NCBI GenBank assembly: GCA_963928645.1
Contig: CAWVGT010000236.1
Coordinates: 1-5,597 of the forward strand
Reading direction: 5' to 3'
Length of the DNA: 5,597 nucleotides
Origin: Fimadaptatus sp963928645
GTDB lineage: Bacteria; Bacillota; Clostridia; Christensenellales; Aristaeellaceae
Notes under the pieces: generated by a model
Told to the model about the DNA's origin: nothing
The model's database searches: none
What the model saw: only the letters and a program-made list of their open reading frames with translations
Program-made: the position numbers and the translations under genes
Shown: positions 1 through 5,447 of the stretch, piece after piece
Layout of the letters: every line of letters begins with the position of its first letter
Numbering within the stretch: position 1 is the stretch's first letter

Positions 1-350
1 GTTCGCTTGACGTAGCGTTAACTGACGATTCGACGCCATGATGGCGCGATTTGCTCATGTGTTGGCGATTGCTCGTATGGTGATTGAATCGCTTAATGAA
101 ATGCTGTAGCTTGACTTGTGCGGCAGAGGTCACATGCCACAGTCACGTTCGCTTGACGTAGCGTTAACTGACAACTAGGCGACAGGCAAATGCGGTTTGC
201 TCCTGCATTGGCGATTTGCCCATATGATGCAAAGCCACGGCATGACATGCAGAACACACTCATGTCATCCAATCACGTTCGCCTGTTAAGTCGCCAATTG
301 ACAAATCGCATATAGCCAGACCCGATATGCTCCTGCGGCGTCAGACGCCT
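1..350. repeat. Diverged long-period direct repeats, three copies (left array)
   Basis: Three units start at 1, 147 and 277. The first 26 bases of units 1 and 2 are identical (1-26 and 147-172); unit 3 (277-302) keeps 16 of 26, including the GTTCGC start and TTGAC-like end. A second conserved block, GCTCATG or GCTCCTG, lies exactly 52 bases into every unit (53, 199 and 329), followed in units 1 and 2 by TTGGCGATT and a TATG. Unit lengths are 146 and 130 bases, not multiples of three, and no open frame with a ribosome binding site crosses them, so this is non-coding repeat DNA. Unit 3 decays after about 350. The array may continue to the left of the window. Function unknown. Confidence 0.8.
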
Positions 351-355
351 CACAT

Positions 356-384
356 AAAAAAACGCGCTCATCATAAGCAGCGCA
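356..384 (-). terminator. Candidate weak intrinsic terminator, minus strand
   Basis: Read on the minus strand, TGCGCT (384-379) pairs with AGCGCG (368-363) around a 10-base loop and is followed at once by seven T residues (362-356). The stem is short and ends in a wobble pair, so strength is doubtful. No recognisable gene lies just upstream on that strand; the deacetylase gene already ends at its own terminator some 340 bases earlier. It may be a backup terminator, the end of an unrecognised small transcript, or chance. Confidence 0.35.
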
Positions 385-724
385 AACCATCCCTAACCAT
401 GTAACACGCGCCCGACAGCATTTGGCTCCCGGCCTGCGACACAGCCCACAGAGCGAATCTTCCGCCCAGCATCAAAAGACCGCACGGCCGCGCTCGTCAC
501 AGCCGGCAGCTCGTTCATGCCGCGGAACCGCGCTTTCGGCGTGGCATGCGGCGCACGGCATGCAGTGTCAACGTCATCATCGCCTCCGTCAACCGGTCCG
601 CAATATGCCGGCGCGCCGTGCAGTCTGCACGCAGTGCCCGCACTACAACGCCGCCGCGCGCGCACAGCTGTCCCACGCAACCTCCCACGCCCATATGCCT
701 GCCCGCGCGCCCCGCCCGCCTGAC
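385..724. other. Intergenic stretch without a recognisable gene
   Basis: I see no supportable gene here. The longest minus-strand frame (393-680, 95 codons) is rich in Arg and Ala, lacks a Shine-Dalgarno sequence at its first ATG or at the internal ATG (519), and resembles no family I know. Overlapping plus-strand frames run into the deacetylase gene and are compositional. The only small structures noted are a perfect odd palindrome CGTGCAG-T-CTGCACG at 617-631 and two GGCATGC words near 543-563. Confidence 0.6.
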
Positions 725-761
725 AAAAAAGCCCCCGCCCCTCGGCAAGAGGGACAGGGGC
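725..761 (-). terminator. Strong intrinsic terminator of the deacetylase gene
   Basis: On the minus strand a 13-pair stem (761-749 with 743-731, two G-U wobbles) closes a 5-base loop (TTGCC) and is followed by six T residues (730-725). It begins 10 bases after the TGA stop codon of the deacetylase gene. On the plus strand the same hairpin lacks a T tract, so it should work only in the minus direction. Confidence 0.92.
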
Positions 762-771
762 GCAGCGCGCG

Positions 772-2109
772 TCACGCGTCGCTGGACTGCTTGGCCGAGC
801 GGAACACCGTGCCGCTGTGCAGCGTTATGCCCTTGAGCTCGAACAGCTCGTCTATCGTGCACAGCTGATAGCCCTGCTCGACCAGCTCGGGCACCACGCG
901 CTTTACCGCCTCGGCGGTGGACGAGTACAGGTCGTGCATCAGCAGTATGTCGCCGTCCTGTACGTTGTTCATTATCTCCTTGTAGACGCTGTCCGCGTCG
1001 CGGCTCTCCCAGTCGCGCGTGTCTACCGACCAGTTGATAAGCGGCAGGTCGATGGTCTCCTTGACCGTGGAGTTGACCGAGCCGTACGGCGGCCGCACCA
1101 GGTGCGACTCCTCGCCGGTGTACTTCACTATCAGCTCCTGCGTGCGCTCGATCTCGTCGAGCATCTCGGACTTGGACAGCTTGGTCAGGTTCGCGTGCGA
1201 GTAGGTGTGCATGCCTATCTGGCAGCCCATCTCGTGCTCGCGCTTGAGCCGCTCCGACTGGTTGTCGAGCCGCTCGCCGACCACGAAGAACGTCGCGCGC
1301 CCGTCGACCGCCTCCAGCGCATCCAGTATCTCGTCCGTATACTTGCTGGGGCCGTCGTCGAACGTAAGCGCGATGGCCTTCTTGTTGGGATCGAGCACGC
1401 GGCCGGGCACCTCGGTGGGCGCTTCGGTGGGCGCCTGGGTCGGCGCCTGCGTGGGCGCCGGCGTCGCGTTCGGGTCGGCGGTCGGCGTGGCGAACACGTC
1501 CTCGAACGGCTTTTCGGTGCTCAGCGACGTGCCGAATAGCCCGCCGAACAGTCCGCCCCCGGCCTGCGCGCCGCCCGAAAGCAGCCCGCTGTTGATCGTT
1601 ATCGGTATCAGCACCAGCGCCAGCACCGCCAGCAGCGCCAGCGCCGCGATCCGGTTCGAATTGCGCTTGCGCCGGCGGCGGGCCGGCTGTGCCGGGGGAC
1701 GCCGGTGCGCCGGGCGCTCGTAGCGGCCCGGGTCGTAGCCCCGCGGCGCCGAGCTTGGGCGCGCGCTCGTGCGGCGCGGCTCGGCGCGGACGTCGCCGGT
1801 GTCCACCCGGCTGTACGCGTCGCGCCGCACGCGCGCCTCGTAGCCGCTCGCGTTGCGCGAGCCGCGCATCGCGTCCGAACGGCTCGCGCCTTCGGTGCGC
1901 CGCCGGTCGCGCGCGACGTAATCGTCGTCGTAGTCGCTGTCGTCGCGACTGTGGCTGGCCATGTATTCGTCATAGCTCATGCGCTCGTATTCTGGCGCGC
2001 TCGTCGGCCTGCGGCGCGCGCCCTGAGCGCCCTGTGAACTGCGCCGCGACGCGGGCTCCCCACTGCCGCGGCCGCTGCCGGTCTCGATGCGCTCGTCATC
2101 ATAGTTCAT
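772..2109 (-). CDS. Membrane-anchored NodB/CE4 polysaccharide (probably peptidoglycan) deacetylase
   Basis: A 445-residue protein of the carbohydrate esterase 4 family, which removes N-acetyl groups from GlcNAc-type polymers using a metal ion; cell-wall peptidoglycan is the likeliest substrate, by family. Order of parts: an Arg/Asp/Ser-rich, probably disordered cytoplasmic segment (1-152), a single membrane helix (about 153-172), a Gly-rich stretch, a Thr/Pro/Ala linker (about 208-235) with APTQ/APTE repeats, then the catalytic domain (about 243-430). All five NodB motifs are present: TFDDGP (249-254, catalytic base D251 and metal ligand D252), HTYSH (301-305, metal ligands), RPPYG (339-343), DTRDW (363-367) and LLMHD (389-393). 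No cleavable signal peptide is seen; the topology should be type II with the enzyme outside. The ATG at 2109 is preferred because AGAGGTG lies 7 bases upstream; the internal ATG at 1980 has no such site. Transcribed divergently from the oxidoreductase gene, with its own terminator. The unusual part is the roughly 150-residue N-terminal extension. Confidence 0.95.
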   Translation of the reverse strand: MNYDDERIETGSGRGSGEPASRRSSQGAQGARRRPTSAPEYERMSYDEYMASHSRDDSDYDDDYVARDRRRTEGASRSDAMRGSRNASGYEARVRRDAYSRVDTGDVRAEPRRTSARPSSAPRGYDPGRYERPAHRRPPAQPARRRRKRNSNRIAALALLAVLALVLIPITINSGLLSGGAQAGGGLFGGLFGTSLSTEKPFEDVFATPTADPNATPAPTQAPTQAPTEAPTEVPGRVLDPNKKAIALTFDDGPSKYTDEILDALEAVDGRATFFVVGERLDNQSERLKREHEMGCQIGMHTYSHANLTKLSKSEMLDEIERTQELIVKYTGEESHLVRPPYGSVNSTVKETIDLPLINWSVDTRDWESRDADSVYKEIMNNVQDGDILLMHDLYSSTAEAVKRVVPELVEQGYQLCTIDELFELKGITLHSGTVFRSAKQSSDA

Positions 2110-2116
2110 TTAAATG

Positions 2117-2123
2117 CACCTCT
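2117..2123 (-). promoter_or_regulatory. Ribosome binding site of the deacetylase gene
   Basis: AGAGGTG on the minus strand ends 7 bases before the ATG at 2109. It decides between this start and the internal Met-44 codon at 1980, which lacks a purine-rich site. I could not find a convincing minus-strand promoter upstream; only isolated -10-like words such as TCTAAT occur. Confidence 0.8.
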
Positions 2124-2135
2124 GCTCATTATTGG

Positions 2136-2164
2136 TTGACCAGAAAACCATCGTTGCCTATTAG
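2136..2164 (+). promoter_or_regulatory. Candidate sigma-70/A promoter, distal, for the oxidoreductase operon
   Basis: TTGACC (2136-2141), a 17-base spacer and TATTAG (2159-2164) match the consensus at 5 of 6 and 4 of 6 positions. It points toward the oxidoreductase gene with a leader of about 165 bases. It lies just upstream of the divergent deacetylase start, so expression of the two units could interfere. Confidence 0.4.
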
Positions 2165-2238
2165 ACATAATTCGCGCTCCGATTGTTCCCGCCGCGCGCA
2201 TTTTTAACGCGTCAAACCGCTGCGCACGCGCCACGCCA

Positions 2239-2267
2239 TTGCGCCCGCCGCGCGATTGTGCTATCAT
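2239..2267 (+). promoter_or_regulatory. Candidate sigma-70/A promoter, proximal, for the oxidoreductase operon
   Basis: TTGCGC (2239-2244), a 17-base spacer and TATCAT (2262-2267, 5 of 6 to consensus) give a predicted start near 2274 and a leader of about 64 bases. The -35 match is weak (3 of 6), but the -10 sits in a local AT-rich island within GC-rich DNA. Between this and the distal candidate lies an imperfect dyad at 2203-2216. Confidence 0.45.
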
Positions 2268-2326
2268 ATGTGCGTAACGCCCGGCCGGCCAGGCGGAGCC
2301 GGGCGCGCGACATCCCTATGCGAAAG

Positions 2327-2332
2327 AGGAGG
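2327..2332 (+). promoter_or_regulatory. Consensus ribosome binding site of the oxidoreductase gene
   Basis: A perfect AGGAGG, inside the purine run AGAGGAGGAG (2325-2334), ends 5 bases before the ATG at 2338. It fixes the start codon and implies strong translation. Confidence 0.93.
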
Positions 2333-2337
2333 AGCGC

Positions 2338-3477
2338 ATGTACATAAAACACAAGGCGGCGCTGATAGGTTCGGGCGCGATAAGCCACATATACCTTGAA
2401 AACATGGTGCGCCGGTTCAACGTGCTGGACGTGGTGGGCTGTTCGGACATAATCGAGGAGCGCAGCCGCGCCCGCGCCGAGGAGTTCGGCATACGCCAGC
2501 TCACCAACGAGCAGATACTCGCCGACCCGGAGATCGACATAGTGATAAACACGACCTACCCCACCGCGCACTGCGAGGTCAGCCGCGCAGCGCTGGAGGC
2601 CGGCAAGCACGTGTTCAGCGAGAAGATGATAGCGGTCGAGCTGGACGAGGGCCGCGCGCTGGTCGAGCTGGCGCGCCGGCAGGGCCGCTATATCTGCGTC
2701 GCGCCGGACACGTTCCTGGGCGCGGGGCTGCAGACGGTCAGAAAGCTGATAGACGCCGGCATGATAGGCGAGGTGCTCCAGGCAAACGCCCTGGTCATAC
2801 GCGGCTACCTGCCCACCATGGCCGACCCGAGCTATCTGAGCAAGCCCATGTTCTTCAAGCCCGGCGGCGGGATACCGTTCGACATGGGCGGCTACTACCT
2901 GCACGCGATGCTGGCGACGCTGGGCGGGCTCAAGCGCGTGAGCGGGTTTGCGCGCACGCGGCTGCCCCGGCGCCCGTATACCAACACCCAAAACCCCGAA
3001 TTCCCGACCGACATGGAGTACGAGACTCTCAACCACCTCAGCGCGGCGCTTGAGTTCGAGTGCGGCGCGTACGGCACGCTGGTGTGCGCGTCGGACGCGT
3101 ACGCCGAGAAGCCCCGGCTGGAGTTCTTCGGCACCGAGGGCTCGATAGTGTACGAGGATCCCAACAGCTACGGCGCGCGCGTGCTGCTCTCGCGCAAGGG
3201 CGAGGGCTATGACTACGTCGAAATGCCGTTCACGCACGGCTTTGCCAGCAACTCGCGCGGCATAGGCCCGGCCGAGCTGGCGTGGAGCCTGAACGCGGGC
3301 CGCGTGCCGCGCACCGAGGCGCAGCTGGGCCTGCACGCGTTCGAGGCGATACACGGCATATGGCGCAGCTGCCGCGACGGCCGGGTGTACGCCATGACGA
3401 CCCGCTGCGAGCGGCCCGCGCCGCTGCCCAGCGGCTACGTGCTGGCGGCCGAGGAAGAGGCCGCGCTGGCGCTGTGA
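2338..3477 (+). CDS. Gfo/Idh/MocA-family NAD(P)-dependent oxidoreductase
   Basis: A 379-residue soluble dehydrogenase, a normal length for the family, whose members oxidise or reduce a hydroxyl of sugars, inositols or related compounds with NAD(P). The N-terminal Rossmann domain (about 1-120) opens with strand AALIGSGAIS, containing the dinucleotide loop GSGAIS (11-16), and ends near SEKMIAV (94-100), the equivalent of the family EKP motif. Lys96 is kept but the usual Pro is Met97. The C-terminal alpha/beta domain carries GGGIPFDMGGYYLHAML (176-192), equivalent to the conserved GGG-x-DxGxY/H region that contributes to the active site. No signal peptide or membrane segment. The start is set by AGGAGG 5 bases upstream. 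The stop overlaps the start of the phosphatase gene by 4 bases, so the two are translationally coupled. Isoleucine is coded by ATA at 18 of 21 positions. Family assignment is firm; the substrate is not determinable from sequence. Confidence 0.95.
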   Translation: MYIKHKAALIGSGAISHIYLENMVRRFNVLDVVGCSDIIEERSRARAEEFGIRQLTNEQILADPEIDIVINTTYPTAHCEVSRAALEAGKHVFSEKMIAVELDEGRALVELARRQGRYICVAPDTFLGAGLQTVRKLIDAGMIGEVLQANALVIRGYLPTMADPSYLSKPMFFKPGGGIPFDMGGYYLHAMLATLGGLKRVSGFARTRLPRRPYTNTQNPEFPTDMEYETLNHLSAALEFECGAYGTLVCASDAYAEKPRLEFFGTEGSIVYEDPNSYGARVLLSRKGEGYDYVEMPFTHGFASNSRGIGPAELAWSLNAGRVPRTEAQLGLHAFEAIHGIWRSCRDGRVYAMTTRCERPAPLPSGYVLAAEEEAALAL

Positions 3478-4127
3478 GCGCCGGAGTGCGCGCGGCGATA
3501 TTCGACTTCGACGGCACGCTGGCGGACTCGATGTACCTGTGGGACGACCTGCCGCGCGAGCTGGTGCGCCGGCACGGCGGCACACCGCCCGCCGACCTGG
3601 CCCACGCGATAGCGCCGCTGGTGCTGGACGACGCGCTGGAGTGGATGCGCGCCAACTGCCTGCCGCAGCTGAGCGTGGAGCAGATACGCCGCGAGCTCTA
3701 CGCCGAGATAACCCGGCACTACGCGCAGATAGTGCAGCCCAAGCCGGGCGCGCGGGCGGCGCTTGAGCGGCTGAGGGCGCGGGGCGTGCGCATATGCGTG
3801 CTGTCGGCGACCGATTCGGAGCTGATACGCGCGGCGCTGACGCGGTTCGGCTGGCTGGACATGTTCGAGTTCGTGGCGTTTTCGGACGAGTGGGGCGGCA
3901 AGGCGCATCCCGAGTGCTACCTGGCCGCGGCGCGGCGGCTGGGCGCGGAGCCGGCCGAAACGCTGGTATACGAGGACGCGCTGCACGCCGCGCAGACCGC
4001 GCGCGCCGCGGGCTTCCGGGTAGTGGGCGTGTACGACGCGCACAGCGCCGCCGACTGGGAGGCGCTAAAGCGCATAGCCGAGTGGCACTGCCGCGCGCTG
4101 AGCGCCGATATGGGCGAGCTGGGCTGA
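3474..4127 (+). CDS. HAD-superfamily phosphatase (subfamily IA-like, phosphoglycolate phosphatase / beta-phosphoglucomutase type)
   Basis: A 217-residue haloacid-dehalogenase-fold enzyme, most likely hydrolysing a small phosphate ester with Mg2+. Motif I is FDFDGTLADS (10-19), with nucleophile Asp11 and acid/base Asp13. A helical C1-type cap follows (about 20-85). Motif II is in ICVLSAT (108-114, probably Ser111), the motif III lysine is Lys143 in GGKAHP, and motif IV is VYEDALHAAQTA (165-176, Glu167 and Asp168). The set is complete, so it should be active. I start it at GTG 3474, which gives a GTGA overlap with the upstream stop codon and places motif I at the usual distance from the N-terminus; the frame is open further upstream to an ATG at 3282, but that part lies inside the oxidoreductase gene and does not look like protein. 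GAGGAAGAGG (3451-3460) is a rather distant binding site, so coupling probably matters. All 8 isoleucines are ATA. Likely partner of the oxidoreductase in one pathway; substrate unknown. Confidence 0.93.
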   Translation: MSAGVRAAIFDFDGTLADSMYLWDDLPRELVRRHGGTPPADLAHAIAPLVLDDALEWMRANCLPQLSVEQIRRELYAEITRHYAQIVQPKPGARAALERLRARGVRICVLSATDSELIRAALTRFGWLDMFEFVAFSDEWGGKAHPECYLAAARRLGAEPAETLVYEDALHAAQTARAAGFRVVGVYDAHSAADWEALKRIAEWHCRALSADMGELG

Positions 4128-4182
4128 GGCGCGAGGCTGCGGCCCGGGCGCCGGGGCGCGGCGCGATTCGCAATGGTCACTT

Positions 4183-4212
4183 GCCCGCGCGGTATCAGGC
4201 CGCGCGGGCTTT
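4183..4212 (+). terminator. Intrinsic terminator of the oxidoreductase-phosphatase operon
   Basis: GCCCGCGCGG (4183-4192) pairs perfectly with CCGCGCGGGC (4200-4209) around a 7-base loop, followed by TTT and then GTCT. The 10-pair GC stem is strong and the T tail is short. It begins 56 bases after the phosphatase stop codon. Confidence 0.78.
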
Positions 4213-4546
4213 GTCTGCGGAGCGCGCCAGGTTGCGCTGCGGGGCGCGGTCGCGAGGTCAATGCGCATGGGCGTTGCCGCTTCGGCGGGCGCTGCGGGCA
4301 TGTGGTTCGCGCAACGCGCTGACGAGCGGGTTGGCGGGCTTGGGTCGGCGCTCGGCTCTGAGATGGAGCGCGCCGCGCTCGGGCTGGCTGCCGCGCTCGT
4401 ACCGCCGTTTCATGCTTCGTTGCGCGTCGGTGTGCTTGCGGGTGTGCTGTCGTGATCGGCGCGGTGCGCACATGCCTCCAGCGATTGCTACCCGGCCTCG
4501 CTGCTCTACAACCGGGCATTGCCGCGCGCGGGGCGATTGCCGGGTG
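4213..4546. other. Non-coding stretch with decayed repeat material
   Basis: No gene I would defend. A 64-codon plus-strand frame (4261-4455) has GAGG three bases before its ATG, but it is Ala/Gly-rich, resembles no known family, follows a terminator with no promoter, and its second half overlaps repeat-like sequence. From about 4411 (CATGCTT) to 4474 (CACATG) the order and spacing of short words match the 107 bp array downstream: 58 bases between these words here and 55 in the unit at 4702-4762. It is probably an eroded repeat copy. Confidence 0.55.
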
Positions 4547-5060
4547 TGCGGATAAAATGGCCTACACTCATCGTAGAACGGCGCGTTCAGGGCTCATGAT
4601 TACGTTGCCGCTCGACGCTCGGGCGAAACCGCGCTCAGGGTGATCAGCCCACATGAGGATAGACGGACTTTCGCTCGTCGCGGAACGGCGCAATCATCGC
4701 TCATGCTTGCGCTGCCGCTCGATGCTTGGGCGCTGCCGCGCTCAGGGCGATCAGCCCACATGAGGATAGGCGGACTTTCGCTCGTCGCTTAACGGCGCAA
4801 TCATGGCTCATGCTTGCATTGCTGCTCGATGCTTTGGCGCTGCCGTGCTTAGGGCGATCATCTCCAATGAGGATATACGGACTTTCGCTCGTCGCGGAAC
4901 GGCGCAATCATCGCTCATGCTTGCGCTGCCGCTCTCATGTCGATCATCTCCCATGAGGACAGACGGACTTCCACTCATCACAAGGCAGCGTGTTCATGGC
5001 CCATGCTTTCATTACAGCTCGCCGCTCGGACACTGCCGCGCTCAATGAGGTTTTCGCGCC
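4547..5060. repeat. Imperfect tandem array with 107 bp period (right array)
   Basis: The marker TGAGGAT (or a variant) occurs at 4547, 4654, 4761, 4868, 4954 and 5046, giving spacings of 107, 107, 107, 86 and 92 bases. A second marker, AACGGCGC, recurs at 4577, 4684, 4791 and 4898, again 107 apart. The fourth full unit lacks 21 bases, matching loss of one of two internal sub-repeats (ATGCTTG...GCTGCCGCTC, for example at 4703 and 4722). A later match, GCAGAACCGCGCGTTCAG near 5192-5209, agrees with 16 of 18 bases of the segment at 4573-4590, so eroded copies extend past the core. The period is not a multiple of three and frames are interrupted, so this is not a protein repeat. No transposase, terminal inverted repeats or CRISPR-like short spacing. 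Confidence 0.92.
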
Positions 5061-5320
5061 TGAGCGCCGGAGCACTCAAGCCCATGCCAAGGCCGCGCAT
5101 ACATGTCCCCCGCACGCGCCGCCGCTCTGCGCCCAGGTGTGCCGCGCACGGAGCGCTCAGCGCGCATTCGGCAAGACGTACTCAACGTTACGGCAGAACC
5201 GCGCGTTCAGCCCCTCCCGCCGGCGCCGCACATGCCATATATAACCACATCTTCCAAAGGCATAACGTGCCCACGCGCGATACTGCCCAAACTCGCGCCC
5301 GATTCGCGTTAAACTTGTGG
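5061..5320. other. Non-coding stretch between repeat array and symporter promoter
   Basis: It contains eroded repeat fragments to about 5215, then a gradual shift to lower GC approaching the promoter. A plus-strand frame of 140 codons (4937-5359) spans it but has no ribosome binding site, starts inside the repeats and runs into the symporter promoter, so I do not call it. Nothing else recognisable. Confidence 0.55.
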
Positions 5321-5354
5321 CATTGCGCAAAACTCATTTACAAATGTGGCAATG
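5321..5354 (+). promoter_or_regulatory. Nested dyads over the symporter promoter, possible operator
   Basis: CATTGC (5321-5326) pairs with GCAATG (5349-5354), and inside it CATTT (5335-5339) pairs with AAATG (5342-5346), the inner dyad covering the -35 element. The same region also reads as a direct repeat, TGTGGCATTG (5316-5325) and TGTGGCAATG (5345-5354). The placement fits a repressor site; which protein would bind is unknown. Confidence 0.4.
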
Positions 5355-5365
5355 TGTAGTATAAT
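5337..5365 (+). promoter_or_regulatory. Near-consensus sigma-70/A promoter of the symporter gene
   Basis: TTTACA (5337-5342), a 17-base spacer and a perfect TATAAT (5360-5365) in an AT-rich island. The predicted transcription start is near 5372, giving a leader of about 75 bases before the ATG at 5448. This is the best promoter in the window. Confidence 0.88.
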
Positions 5366-5376
5366 CAGTGCGTAGC

Positions 5377-5393
5377 GTCGCGGCGATCGCGAC
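5377..5393 (+). other. Hairpin at the 5' end of the symporter leader
   Basis: GTCGCG (5377-5382) and CGCGAC (5388-5393) form a perfect 6-pair stem with a 5-base loop, starting about 5 bases from the predicted transcript start. There is no T tract, so it is not a terminator; a 5' stabilising stem or regulatory structure is possible. I do not recognise a riboswitch in the leader. Confidence 0.5.
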
Positions 5394-5430
5394 AGTAGGG
5401 TGGCTTGATTCTCGCAATTGCAGGTAGCAT

Positions 5431-5437
5431 GGAAGGA
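5431..5437 (+). promoter_or_regulatory. Ribosome binding site of the symporter gene
   Basis: GGAAGGA ends 10 bases before the ATG at 5448, slightly long spacing. A 10-codon frame starting at ATG 5429 overlaps this site and the start codon and ends at 5461; it has no good site of its own and is probably incidental. Confidence 0.65.
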
Positions 5438-5447
5438 TGGGATAGCT

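Noticed and set aside
1..302. CRISPR array from the 26 bp identical repeats
   Set aside because: Only two exact copies, intervals of 104-120 bases that are themselves similar to each other, and no cas gene in the window.
617..631. Perfect odd palindrome CGTGCAG-T-CTGCACG
   Set aside because: One isolated 15-base palindrome in GC-rich DNA with no nearby promoter is not enough to call an operator.
393..680. Minus-strand 95-codon frame as a small gene
   Set aside because: No Shine-Dalgarno sequence, Arg/Ala-rich composition and no recognisable domain; only its proximity to a possible terminator is suggestive.
817..1723. Plus-strand open frames over the deacetylase gene
   Set aside because: They are shadows of a GC-rich gene that has all five NodB motifs on the minus strand; translations are low-complexity without family features.
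2212..4173. Very long minus-strand open frame (653 codons)
   Set aside because: It is antisense to the oxidoreductase and phosphatase genes, Arg/Ala-rich, matches no family and arises from GC-rich codon structure; the plus-strand genes have complete motifs and a consensus ribosome binding site.
4261..4455. Plus-strand 64-codon frame as a small hydrophobic protein
   Set aside because: GAGG is only three bases from the ATG, there is no promoter after the preceding terminator, and the second half overlaps decayed repeat sequence.
4547..5060. Insertion sequence or MITE cluster
   Set aside because: Units are tandem and head-to-tail, with no terminal inverted repeats, target duplications or transposase.
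4937..5359. Plus-strand 140-codon frame
   Set aside because: It starts inside the tandem repeats, lacks a binding site, and ends within the symporter promoter.
5372..5447. Riboswitch or T-box in the symporter leader
   Set aside because: The leader is only about 75 bases, with one simple hairpin and no T-box sequence or recognisable riboswitch core.
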